NCBI RefSeq assembly: GCF_900582195.1
Contig: NZ_UTHA01000141.1
Location: forward strand, 1-48,415
Origin: Pseudomonas viridiflava
Lineage (GTDB): Bacteria > Pseudomonadota > Gammaproteobacteria > Pseudomonadales > Pseudomonadaceae
Direction: 5' to 3'
DNA: 48,415 nt
Shown: positions 41,277-48,415 of the stretch, in pieces
Layout: every line of letters starts with the position of its first letter
How positions within the stretch are numbered: the first letter of the stretch is position 1
Notes under the pieces: generated by a model
Seen by the model: the letters and a program-made list of their open reading frames with translations, nothing else
Told to the model about the DNA's origin: nothing
Databases searched by the model: none
Position numbers and translations under genes: made by a program

Positions 41277-42237
41277 GGGCGGGCCTCCTGGCGTTCCAAT
41301 GACACAGACCGAGAATCAATGCCGCGCTGGCCAGGTGCAGGCGCACCCAGTGCAGGCCCCAGAGTTGCAAGGTCAGGTTGACGTTATGGTGGCGAATGCT
41401 TTGCCGTACGCTGAGCAACAGACTCGGCAGCAGGCCCAGCAACAGCAACATCAGCGCTGGCTGCGTGTAGCCCGTAAGCAGCGCCAGAATCGCCAGCGCA
41501 TCGAGCAACCACACCAGCAATGACAGCAACGGAAAACGCAGCAGACGCAGGCTCATGCCGTGGGCGCGCAACAATTGTAGGTGACTGCCTTGACGCCACA
41601 GTTCCTTGCCGATCCATTCGCGCCAGCTCATTTCATAGCCCCAATGCAGGGCGACGCTGGTATTGACCGACAGCAAGCGAGCACCGTGTCTGCCCAGGCG
41701 CAGGGTGTACTCCTTGTCCTCACCGGTGCGCAGGGTTTCGTTGAAACCGCCGACCTTGTCGAACCACTGCTTGCGCATCAGCAGGTTCGCACTGGGCAGC
41801 CATTGCACAGTGCGCAGAGCGCGGTTCGACGGACGCAAAGAGCGGCGCTGCCACGCAGCGGCGTACCACGGCGCGGCCGCAGGGGTGTGCAGGTCCAGGC
41901 CGAAGACGTCGCCTTGAGCACCCGCAGCCAGGGCGAACATCTGCTTCAGCCAGTCTTCGGGCATTTCGATATCGGCATCAATGAACGCCAGCCATTCACC
42001 GCTGGCCACCGTTGCGCCACGATTGCGCAAGGCACCGATCAGCAGGCCGGGCAGCACCAGCACCTGAGCGCCGAATGCGCGGGCGATCTGTGGCCCGTCA
42101 TCCGTGGAACCGTTGTCGACGACGATCAGTTCACAGTCGATGTCGGCGGCGTTTGCGGCTTTGCGAGCGGCCAGAAGGGTGCGGCCGATGTGCCGTGCCT
42201 CGTTGTACATCGGCAGTACGATGCTGATTCGGCTCAT
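41269..42237 (-). CDS. GT2 glycosyltransferase
   Basis: 322 residues from the ATG at 42237, which overlaps the polymerase stop as ATGA. The GT-A core is clear: ISIVLPMYNEARHIGRTL, ELIVVDNGSTDDGP, WLAFIDADIEMPEDW with DxD, and GGFNETLRTGEDKEYTLRLG. Two hydrophobic segments at the C terminus suggest membrane attachment. Donor and acceptor cannot be told from sequence. Confidence 0.93.
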   Translation of the reverse strand: MSRISIVLPMYNEARHIGRTLLAARKAANAADIDCELIVVDNGSTDDGPQIARAFGAQVLVLPGLLIGALRNRGATVASGEWLAFIDADIEMPEDWLKQMFALAAGAQGDVFGLDLHTPAAAPWYAAAWQRRSLRPSNRALRTVQWLPSANLLMRKQWFDKVGGFNETLRTGEDKEYTLRLGRHGARLLSVNTSVALHWGYEMSWREWIGKELWRQGSHLQLLRAHGMSLRLLRFPLLSLLVWLLDALAILALLTGYTQPALMLLLLGLLPSLLLSVRQSIRHHNVNLTLQLWGLHWVRLHLASAALILGLCHWNARRPARG

Positions 42238-43601
42238 GCTCTGGCCTCCGTCAGCGGCGCTTGTTCGGCTTTCAGGCGCAGCACCCAGGTCAGTGCAAGC
42301 ATGATCCACAGGTATTTCAGGTTCGGCGCGCTGAGAAACATCAGAAACAGCGTCAATGACAGAAAGCTCATTCCAAGATGGGTAATGAGGTCCGCGTGCT
42401 GCCACTCGCGCCGTTGCAGCCATTCGCGTCGTGCGCGGATCAGGTTATAGAAACCCTGCACGAGCATGCCGACAAACAGCAGGCCGGCGGGAATCCCCAA
42501 TTCGCTGAAGATCTCCAGATAAGTGTTATGCGCCCGGCGATACAGGTCGCCGATCTTGCGGTTGGCCGAGAATGCCTTGGCATAACCGGTGGTCGCATAG
42601 TGCAACGGGAAGGTCCCGGGGCCGGAACCGAGCAGCGGATGCTCGCGGATGATCTGGCTGCCGACGACAATGTACGAGGCGCGACGGCCGAGGGATTCAT
42701 CCTGAGCCTTGGCCCCGGCGCTCAAGATACTCAGCGACTGGATGCGCGCCAGATAACCGGCCGGCATCGCATAGATCGCCAAGGGAAGGATGATCGCCGC
42801 GCCAAGCATGGCGAATCCGAAGTGCCGGGGACGGATACGGTTGAGGTGCTGGCGGTAATGCCAGACCCCGATCGCCAGACTCAAGGCCAGTACCACCAGG
42901 CCTGAGCGCGACTCGGTTTTGGTCATGCCGCCCAGCAGCAACAGGCAGCAGCCGGCCCAGAACAATCGTTGCAGCAGGTTCGGGCTGCGAATCACCAGCA
43001 GCAGGCCTAGCGGCACGGCGAAGGCGATCAGCAGAGCAAAGGCATTCGGGTCTTCGAGCAGGCCGGCGGCGCGGCCCTTGTCCTGGAATCGGCTGGAAAA
43101 CATCGCCATCGCGCAGGTGGCGCTGACGCTGAGCGTGACCAGCCGGGCGAACAGATCGAGGTTCAGCTCGCGGCCGATCAACAAGGTGATCACGAACAGA
43201 ATCAGGCCCACGCTCAGCTCACGCAGATGACTCTGTGACATGCCCATGTTGTCGGTGGCGAGCAGGCTCAGCAGGTACAGCGCCATGAAACCGATCAGGT
43301 AGCGCCACAGATTGCTGCGCAGGCGCTGCGATGGAATCTGATGCAAGGCCAGTTGCAACGCCAGGATCAGCGCCAGCGAAGCACCGATGAATTTGCTCCC
43401 CGATAACGCGCTGTCCTTGAAGAACCCTTCAAACGGCACCAGCGCGGCAATGCCCAGCAGGCCCCAGGCCGGTTTGCGGTACAGCACCGTAAAACCCAGC
43501 AGCCCCAGCACTGCCCCCGGCGCCAGATACGGATAAGGGCTGACCAGCAAAGCCATGCAGACCAGTGCCAGCAGGCTGACGATCGAGAGCGGGAAAATCA
43601 T
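42234..43601 (-). CDS. Wzy/O-antigen-ligase-family polymerase
   Basis: 455 residues with 10-12 hydrophobic segments and the large periplasmic loop typical of the O-antigen ligase/Wzy fold, carrying IIREHPLLGSGPGTFPLHY and RAHNTYLEIFSELGIPAGLL. In an operon with Wzx-, Wza- and Wzc-like proteins, polymerisation of repeat units is more likely than ligation to lipid A. The start overlaps the end of the preceding gene by four bases. Confidence 0.9.
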   Translation of the reverse strand: MIFPLSIVSLLALVCMALLVSPYPYLAPGAVLGLLGFTVLYRKPAWGLLGIAALVPFEGFFKDSALSGSKFIGASLALILALQLALHQIPSQRLRSNLWRYLIGFMALYLLSLLATDNMGMSQSHLRELSVGLILFVITLLIGRELNLDLFARLVTLSVSATCAMAMFSSRFQDKGRAAGLLEDPNAFALLIAFAVPLGLLLVIRSPNLLQRLFWAGCCLLLLGGMTKTESRSGLVVLALSLAIGVWHYRQHLNRIRPRHFGFAMLGAAIILPLAIYAMPAGYLARIQSLSILSAGAKAQDESLGRRASYIVVGSQIIREHPLLGSGPGTFPLHYATTGYAKAFSANRKIGDLYRRAHNTYLEIFSELGIPAGLLFVGMLVQGFYNLIRARREWLQRREWQHADLITHLGMSFLSLTLFLMFLSAPNLKYLWIMLALTWVLRLKAEQAPLTEARA

Positions 43602-44689
43602 GCGCGTGCCTCCCGTGCCGTGTGGATGTACAGCTGCGACCAGTGTTCAGCCAAAGCCTTGAGGTCGTAGCGTTCCTGTTGTGTACGTCTGGCGTTGTCG
43701 CGCAGTTGTGCGGCCAGTTTCGGTTCGGCCAGCAACGTGTCGAGCTGACGGGCGAGGGCGGCGGTATCGGTCGGTGCGGCGAGCAGGCCGTTGTGACGGT
43801 CCTGCAAGACATCGGGAATGCCACCGACCGCGAACGCCACCACCGGCACACCGGCCTGCATCGCTTCGAGCAGAATCATCGGCGTACCCTCGGTGCGCGA
43901 GCTGATCACCAGCGCATCGAGTTGCTGCCACCAGCCTTGCATCGCCGTCTGATAGCCCGGCAAGCGAATCCGCTGTGGTAAACCGGCAGCGTCGATACGC
44001 GCGTGCAAGGCCTCAGATTCCGGACCGTCACCGAGCATCACGGCGTCCAGTTGCGGATGCTGGTGACACAGCGCAATCAGCGCATCGAGAAACAGATCCG
44101 GACCTTTCTCGCTGCTCAACCGACCGACGTAGCCGACCAGCCAGCGCTGTCGTTCCAGTGCCGGCGGCAGCGCTGGCGCCGCTGGCAAACCGTTGGGAAT
44201 CACCTGCAACTTCTCCGCACGGACGCCGGCCTGACGGTGCAGCGCAGCGATGCTTTGCGCTACACAGATCACCCGCTTCACCGAGGCCGTGCGGCACAAT
44301 TGCAGGCTCAGCCAGGTGTAGAACTTCTGCTTGCGACTGCGCGGGGTGAAACCGTGCTGGGTGATGACCAGCGGCAGGCGCAACAGCGTTGCGCCGACCC
44401 AGCCAAACAGTTGTCCTTTGAAGTTGTGCGTGTTGAGCAACGGCTTGTCACTACGGCGCTGATGCAAGTGCCGCAGTAGTCCGCCGAGCCCGGCACAGCC
44501 GCGAGCGTCCACCCCGGCCTGGCGAAAGCGCTCGATCAGCTCTGGTGGCGCGTCGAGGAACAGCACCTGATGCTGCCCCGGCGTCGCCAGGCAATGATCC
44601 AGCAACATCCGCTCGGCTCCGTAGAAGCCGCCGCTGCTGAGCAAATGAATGATCGGCAGCGCGACGCACGGGGTGGACGCCGCGTTCAA
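43598..44689 (-). CDS. GT4 glycosyltransferase (glycogen-synthase fold)
   Basis: 363 residues. GT-B features: N-terminal HLLSSGGFYGAERMLLDHCL, VGYVGRLSSEKGPDLFLDAL at the start of the second domain, and the EX7E motif EGTPMILLEA. The start is a TTG at 44689 that overlaps the previous TGA stop as TTGA. No later ATG would keep the conserved N terminus, so I accept the TTG with translational coupling. Confidence 0.9.
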   Translation of the reverse strand: MNAASTPCVALPIIHLLSSGGFYGAERMLLDHCLATPGQHQVLFLDAPPELIERFRQAGVDARGCAGLGGLLRHLHQRRSDKPLLNTHNFKGQLFGWVGATLLRLPLVITQHGFTPRSRKQKFYTWLSLQLCRTASVKRVICVAQSIAALHRQAGVRAEKLQVIPNGLPAAPALPPALERQRWLVGYVGRLSSEKGPDLFLDALIALCHQHPQLDAVMLGDGPESEALHARIDAAGLPQRIRLPGYQTAMQGWWQQLDALVISSRTEGTPMILLEAMQAGVPVVAFAVGGIPDVLQDRHNGLLAAPTDTAALARQLDTLLAEPKLAAQLRDNARRTQQERYDLKALAEHWSQLYIHTAREARA

Positions 44690-46278
44690 TTGCGCACCCA
44701 GTGAACCAGGCTGGGCATGGTCCAGTTCTTGTGCGGATTGCCGGGCTGCGACGTTTCTTCGTTGAGCACCAACAACACTGGCACGCCCAGCTCATGGCTG
44801 ATTTGCGCCGGGTGCTTGAAGCGGTGGTCGAAGAATTCACGCACATAGACGAAGGCAATGGCCAGCAGCAGACCGGTGAGCAGCCCGAACGGAATGATCA
44901 GCATCGGCTTGGGAAACGCCGCCTCAGTCGGTTCATACGGTGGACTCAAGACACGGGCATTGGACAAGTCGTTGTCCAACGCGCGTGTCGTGCTGCTTTC
45001 GGCAAAGCGTTGCGCATAGGTGGAAAACGCTGCGTGCAACGCGCCGATCTCGGTGTCCATCTGGCGCAGCTTGCTTTGGGTTTGCTGCAATTGATGGATG
45101 CGATTCTTGAACTCGGCAATGCGCGCGGTTTTCTGCTCGATGACCTGGCTGACCACCGACAGGTCGATCGTGCGTTCCTGGATGCGGTTGTTGACCACTT
45201 TGAGGAACTGCTGGCGGGTACGGGCAATTTGCTCGCGGGCCAGCAACATCGGCTCGCTACTTGGCTGAAAGATCGCGAGGTCGTTCATATAGCGGCTGAC
45301 CTGAGTGGTCAGCGCCTCGCCCATCTGCCGGATCTCGCGATCTTCGAACGCGATGTTGTCGACCGTGGTCGTGAAGGTGAACGGAAAGGTGTAGTCATTG
45401 AGTTTGTTGGTGTTGGCGGTGGCCAGGCTGGTCTTCAGGTAATCGAGCCAGCGCTGGCTTTGCAGCAAGCGATCGCGATACAGGTTGAGCGCCTGTTCTT
45501 CGGTGTTGATCGCGTTGAGGCGAAAGGTGATTTCTTCTTTCGGATCGGACGAACCGACGCTTTCCAGCAGGCTCAGCCGCGCGCCTTCCAGACCGTCGAG
45601 GCGGACTTGATACTGATGCTTCTTGGTCTCGTAGAACGAGTGCGGCAGTTCGATCGATTGCAAGGCCTGACGATCGACCAGATAGTTTCGCAGCAGCGTG
45701 GCAACGAACGTTGTGCCCTGGGCAGGATCAGGGAAGCTGTAGACGATCGAGATGACATTGGAACCCGGCAGGGTTTCGATCTTCAGATTGTCGATGGCCT
45801 CCTGGGTCAAGCCATCGAGCGCCGTGTCGCGCACCGGATCGGTTTCCATGCCCAGTGCATCACGCAGCGGATTGATCACGTATTCGCGCAGCGGCGTGCT
45901 GACGTAGCGCTTGAACGGTTCGCCGGCCAGCTTGCTGAGCATCCCCGGCGGCGGGTTGTACTGACCCTGCTCGCGCAGTTCAGTGATGGTCTGACGAATC
46001 AGCGCCGGCGAACGCAGGATATTGCTTTCGGTTTCCATGTCTGCCAGCGATGGCGGAATGAAGGTGGCGCTGTCCTGGGTGAGTGAGGTGGTCGCATCGC
46101 CCTGGGACAGTTTTTTCGACTGCACGATCACCTGCGCGGTGATATCGAAGCTCTGTTTGAGCAACAGTGGCAGCAACAGCGCGATCACTGCAAAGATCAG
46201 GAAGATGCGCTTCACCAGCTGCTTGTTGGCGAAGAAAATCCTGAAGAACTCGTGCAGGTAATTTTCTTTTGGGTTCAT
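44686..46278 (-). CDS. Wzc/PCP-2-like chain-length co-polymerase without kinase domain
   Basis: 530 residues. Two membrane segments (about 27-47 and 475-495, with the latter in MLIIPFGLLTGLLLAIAFVY) bracket a large coiled-coil periplasmic domain, including KTARIAEFKNRIHQLQQTQS. The Pro-rich PPYEPTEAAFPKP before the second membrane segment is the usual Wzz/Wzc motif. The protein ends about 45 residues after it, so the tyrosine-kinase domain is absent; a separate ATPase gene lies two genes upstream. It controls polymer length and export with the Wza-like protein. Confidence 0.9.
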   Translation of the reverse strand: MNPKENYLHEFFRIFFANKQLVKRIFLIFAVIALLLPLLLKQSFDITAQVIVQSKKLSQGDATTSLTQDSATFIPPSLADMETESNILRSPALIRQTITELREQGQYNPPPGMLSKLAGEPFKRYVSTPLREYVINPLRDALGMETDPVRDTALDGLTQEAIDNLKIETLPGSNVISIVYSFPDPAQGTTFVATLLRNYLVDRQALQSIELPHSFYETKKHQYQVRLDGLEGARLSLLESVGSSDPKEEITFRLNAINTEEQALNLYRDRLLQSQRWLDYLKTSLATANTNKLNDYTFPFTFTTTVDNIAFEDREIRQMGEALTTQVSRYMNDLAIFQPSSEPMLLAREQIARTRQQFLKVVNNRIQERTIDLSVVSQVIEQKTARIAEFKNRIHQLQQTQSKLRQMDTEIGALHAAFSTYAQRFAESSTTRALDNDLSNARVLSPPYEPTEAAFPKPMLIIPFGLLTGLLLAIAFVYVREFFDHRFKHPAQISHELGVPVLLVLNEETSQPGNPHKNWTMPSLVHWVRN

Positions 46279-46294
46279 GTCGTTCACCTGAGAG

Positions 46295-47317
46295 TCAGTT
46301 GTCACTGCCTTTGTTGTCGACGCGGTAGCCGAAGCTGAAACCGACGCCCTGGAACAGCACCACATCCGCCAATTGCCGGGCGAGTTCGCCGGCGCTGGCC
46401 AATTTGGTTTTTGGCACGTAGAGCATGTCGTCCGGTTGCAGGTACGCGATCTGCGGCGCATCGCCCGACAGTGCTTTCTCGACGTCGTAGTTCATGGCCT
46501 GCACCTGATTGCCGTTGCGCCGCATGATCACTACCGAATCCAGGCGCGCCTTGACGTTGGTACCGCGCGCCAAGGTCAGCGCCTCAAGCACTGACACCGG
46601 CCGGCGGATCGGGTACGAGCCCGGCTGAGCGACTTCGCCCAACACGTAAATCTCATTGCCGGCGGTGGATTTCAGCAGCACATCGACGGTCATCCGCCCC
46701 GGCAATTGCGCGTACTTGCTGTTGAGGAAGGTTTCCAGTTGATTGACGGTCATGCCTTGCAGCGGCACGGCGCCGATTTCCGGAAAACTCGCATAGCCAT
46801 CGGTGCCGACGGTGATTTCGCGGCTCATGCCGGTGGCCGGGTGGTTCAGCGCGCTTTTGAGGTTTTGCTCGTTGCTCAGCGGACTCAGAATCTGCACCGA
46901 GAGCTGATTGCGGTTGGGCTGGAACAGCTGCTTGCGTTGATAGGCGCGCTGGATTTCCTGACGCGCTTCTTCACTGGTCAGCCCGGCGATTTTCACCGAG
47001 GTGTTGGCGCCTGGCAGTTCGATGGTGCCGTCAGGCAGCACCAGTTGCGTGCCGTTGAGCTGACTGGCAGCGGTGAAGTTCAGGCCGATCTGGTCACCCG
47101 ACTGCACGCGGTAAGCATCCGAGCCGCTGGTGCTGATGTGGAAAATCACATCCAGCACGTCTTTCGGGCGCAGGGTCTGCTCGACCCTCGGCATGTCGGT
47201 GGCCTGCGCATTGGCCGGTGTGGCGGTGAGGATATTCACCGGCATGTTGCGGGTCTCGGTATTGCTGGAGCAGCCTGCAAGCGGCAGCAACAGCAGGACA
47301 AGCATTTTGGCGTTCAT
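46295..47317 (-). CDS. Wza-like polysaccharide export lipoprotein
   Basis: 340 residues with a lipoprotein signal (MLVLLLLPLAGC, lipid Cys16). Wza family regions are the Poly_export domain (YRVQSGDQIGLNFTAA, LVLPDGTIELPGANTSVKIA) and SLBB-type repeats (EIYVLGEVAQPGSYPI, VSVLEALTLARGTN). It forms the outer-membrane export channel. It lies 16 bases upstream of the co-polymerase gene. Confidence 0.93.
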   Translation of the reverse strand: MNAKMLVLLLLPLAGCSSNTETRNMPVNILTATPANAQATDMPRVEQTLRPKDVLDVIFHISTSGSDAYRVQSGDQIGLNFTAASQLNGTQLVLPDGTIELPGANTSVKIAGLTSEEARQEIQRAYQRKQLFQPNRNQLSVQILSPLSNEQNLKSALNHPATGMSREITVGTDGYASFPEIGAVPLQGMTVNQLETFLNSKYAQLPGRMTVDVLLKSTAGNEIYVLGEVAQPGSYPIRRPVSVLEALTLARGTNVKARLDSVVIMRRNGNQVQAMNYDVEKALSGDAPQIAYLQPDDMLYVPKTKLASAGELARQLADVVLFQGVGFSFGYRVDNKGSDN

Positions 47318-47338
47318 GGCGTCATCCTTTGCGTTCGC

Positions 47339-47986
47339 TTACAGGTTTTTGTAAAGCCATTTGGGCATGTAGTACTTGCGCCGGTTGAACACGCTGCCGA
47401 CCACTTTTGCCCCGGCCTGAGTCAGGCGTTGCACGGCGGCCTGGGCGACTTCCCAGCGGGTGTCTTCGGCGCGTACGACAAGCACCACGCCATCAACTTG
47501 AGTGCTGATGACCAGGGTGTCGGCGTCGGAGTACACCGCGTCACCATCGATCACCACAAAGCGGTACTGGCTGCCCAATTGATCGAGCAACGGGCTCAGA
47601 CGCTCGGCGGTCAGATGCTCCAGCGTGCGGATTGGCCGGCCGTTGGGCAGCACATGGAACGGCAGGCTCGAGACCTGCACCACGCAGTCCTGCAACAGCG
47701 GCGGCTTGTCCGGGTTGAACAGCAGGTCGCGCAGACCGCGTTCCTTGCTCAGGTTCATTTGTTGGGTGAGGTTGCTCGCCGACTGACTGGCGTCGACCAG
47801 CAGCACTTGGCCGCTGCTCATTTGCGCCAGTTGGCTGGCCAGCGCCAGGGCACTGGTGGTAGTGCCTGCACCGGGGTTGGCGGCGGTCAGGAACAGGATC
47901 CGCAGATCGAGATCCAGCACGGTCGAGGTCAGGTTCGATTCGCTGGGGGTGGCGATGCTCAGGCTTTTGTTGGTTGAACCGTCCAT
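47339..47986 (-). CDS. BY-kinase-like P-loop ATPase with degenerate Walker A
   Basis: 215 residues with the CpsD/Wzc/ParA-type fold. The Walker A position reads AANPGAGTTTSAL, with threonine where the kinase and ParA families have the catalytic lysine. Walker A' reads VLLVDASQS, keeping only the first aspartate; Walker B reads FVVIDGDAV. The C terminus has three tyrosines (RRKYYMPKWLYKNL), recalling the autophosphorylated cluster of BY-kinases. Phosphotransfer activity is doubtful; a structural or regulatory partner of the co-polymerase is plausible. The ATG overlaps the sugar-transferase stop as TAATG. Confidence 0.85.
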   Translation of the reverse strand: MDGSTNKSLSIATPSESNLTSTVLDLDLRILFLTAANPGAGTTTSALALASQLAQMSSGQVLLVDASQSASNLTQQMNLSKERGLRDLLFNPDKPPLLQDCVVQVSSLPFHVLPNGRPIRTLEHLTAERLSPLLDQLGSQYRFVVIDGDAVYSDADTLVISTQVDGVVLVVRAEDTRWEVAQAAVQRLTQAGAKVVGSVFNRRKYYMPKWLYKNL

Positions 47987-48415
47987 TAGCTTGCTCCGTG
48001 GCCGCTGAATACTTTGAAGGGGGTTTTCAACAGAATCTTCAGATCAAGCAGAAGGCTCTGCTCGGCGATGTAGCTGAGGTCCAACTCAACGCGCTGGTCG
48101 AAGTCGATATTGCTGCGTCCGGAGATCTGCCACAGGCCGGTCATGCCGGGGTAGATCGCCAGACGGGCAAGGTGAGTGTCCTTGTAGCGATAAGCGTTGA
48201 ACGAGGTCGGACGCGGGCCGACCAGCCGCATGTCGCCGGTCACTACATTGATCAGATTGGGCAGTTCATCGAGGCTGGTGCGCCGCAGGAAACCGCCGAT
48301 GCGAGTGATGCGCGGGTCGTGGTCGATCTTGAAATCGATCGCGTCGGCACCATGCTTGTTCAGGTGGCGTAGTGACTCTTTCAGTTCTTCGGCGTTGGCC
48401 ACCATGGTGCGGAAT
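47986..48415 (-). CDS. Initiating sugar-phosphate transferase (WbaP/WcaJ type), 5' end outside window
   Basis: Only the C-terminal 142 codons are present; the frame continues past the window edge (FRTMVANAEELK precedes, as in full-length relatives). Signature motifs of polyprenyl-phosphate sugar transferases are intact: ITRIGGFLRRTSLDELPNL, VTGDMRLVGPRPT and YPGMTGLWQISGRS. It transfers the first sugar phosphate to undecaprenyl phosphate and is upstream of the rest of the exopolysaccharide operon. Confidence 0.95.
   Translation of the reverse strand, partial: FRTMVANAEELKESLRHLNKHGADAIDFKIDHDPRITRIGGFLRRTSLDELPNLINVVTGDMRLVGPRPTSFNAYRYKDTHLARLAIYPGMTGLWQISGRSNIDFDQRVELDLSYIAEQSLLLDLKILLKTPFKVFSGHGAS

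Noticed and set aside
1..48415. CRISPR arrays, insertion sequences, prophage or integrative elements
   Set aside because: No regularly spaced direct repeats, transposase, integrase or attachment-site duplications were seen; the repeats present are REP-type palindromes.

Overview
The window looks like chromosome of a Pseudomonas species, most likely from the P. fluorescens group. The evidence is the intergenic palindromes (GTGGGAGCGAGC/GCTCGC-type REP doublets and the GATCGCAGCCTGCGGCAG type), the dense packing of LysR and AraC regulators, and the gene families present. I see no phage, integrase, insertion sequence, CRISPR array or true tRNA gene. All calls come from reading the sequence; no database search was run.

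Positions 1-5050 hold an RNA-repair locus read left to right: a Ro60-like protein (Rsr), a 336-base non-coding gap, RtcB RNA ligase, a polymerase-beta-type nucleotidyltransferase (RlaP-like) and RtcA RNA 3'-phosphate cyclase, closed by a strong terminator at 5014-5052. The gap can be folded into three consecutive Y-RNA-like elements with the same plan: an outer 7-8 bp helix, AATGC on the left strand, TTG on the right strand, and an inner helix followed by ACATC. The third carries a circularly permuted tRNA mimic (T-arm, acceptor-like hairpin with a GCAA loop, D-arm). The second carries a reduced version and the first none. This is the most interesting part of the window.

Positions 5100-14900 are ordinary accessory chromosome: a small secreted protein, a VOC/PhnB-like protein, an ABC exporter half-transporter, two alpha/beta-hydrolase or quinone-reductase type enzymes, a YbfB/YjiJ-type MFS exporter with a divergent LysR regulator, a small membrane protein with a probable TTG start, a pirin and a GlxA-type AraC regulator.

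Positions 14950-23900 hold two homologous winged-helix/NB-ARC-type regulators arranged tail to tail. One appears to have lost its C-terminal half; the other has a REP doublet inside its reading frame. They are followed by a short AraC regulator, an exported metallo-beta-lactamase-fold hydrolase, a LysR regulator and an Ig-like repeat protein. Positions 23980-27640 form a four-gene operon (DoxX, a monooxygenase-TM fusion, a YtcJ-type amidohydrolase, a YcaC-type hydrolase) whose ribosome-binding site is complementary to its own leader.

Positions 27850-33110 contain a cyclic-nucleotide-domain MscS channel, a periplasmic alpha/beta hydrolase with a divergent LysR gene, a RelE/ParE-type toxin-antitoxin pair and a methyltransferase.

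Positions 33260-48415, all on the minus strand and mostly with 1-8 bp overlaps, form a Wzx/Wzy-type exopolysaccharide operon. In transcription order it reads: initiating sugar transferase (cut by the window edge), a BY-kinase-like ATPase lacking its Walker A lysine, Wza-like lipoprotein, Wzc-like co-polymerase without kinase domain, glycosyltransferase (GT4), O-antigen-ligase/Wzy-like polymerase, two GT2 glycosyltransferases, polysaccharide deacetylase, Wzx-like flippase, exported glycoside-hydrolase-like protein, then GNAT, BioF2-type GNAT and GNAT acetyltransferases.
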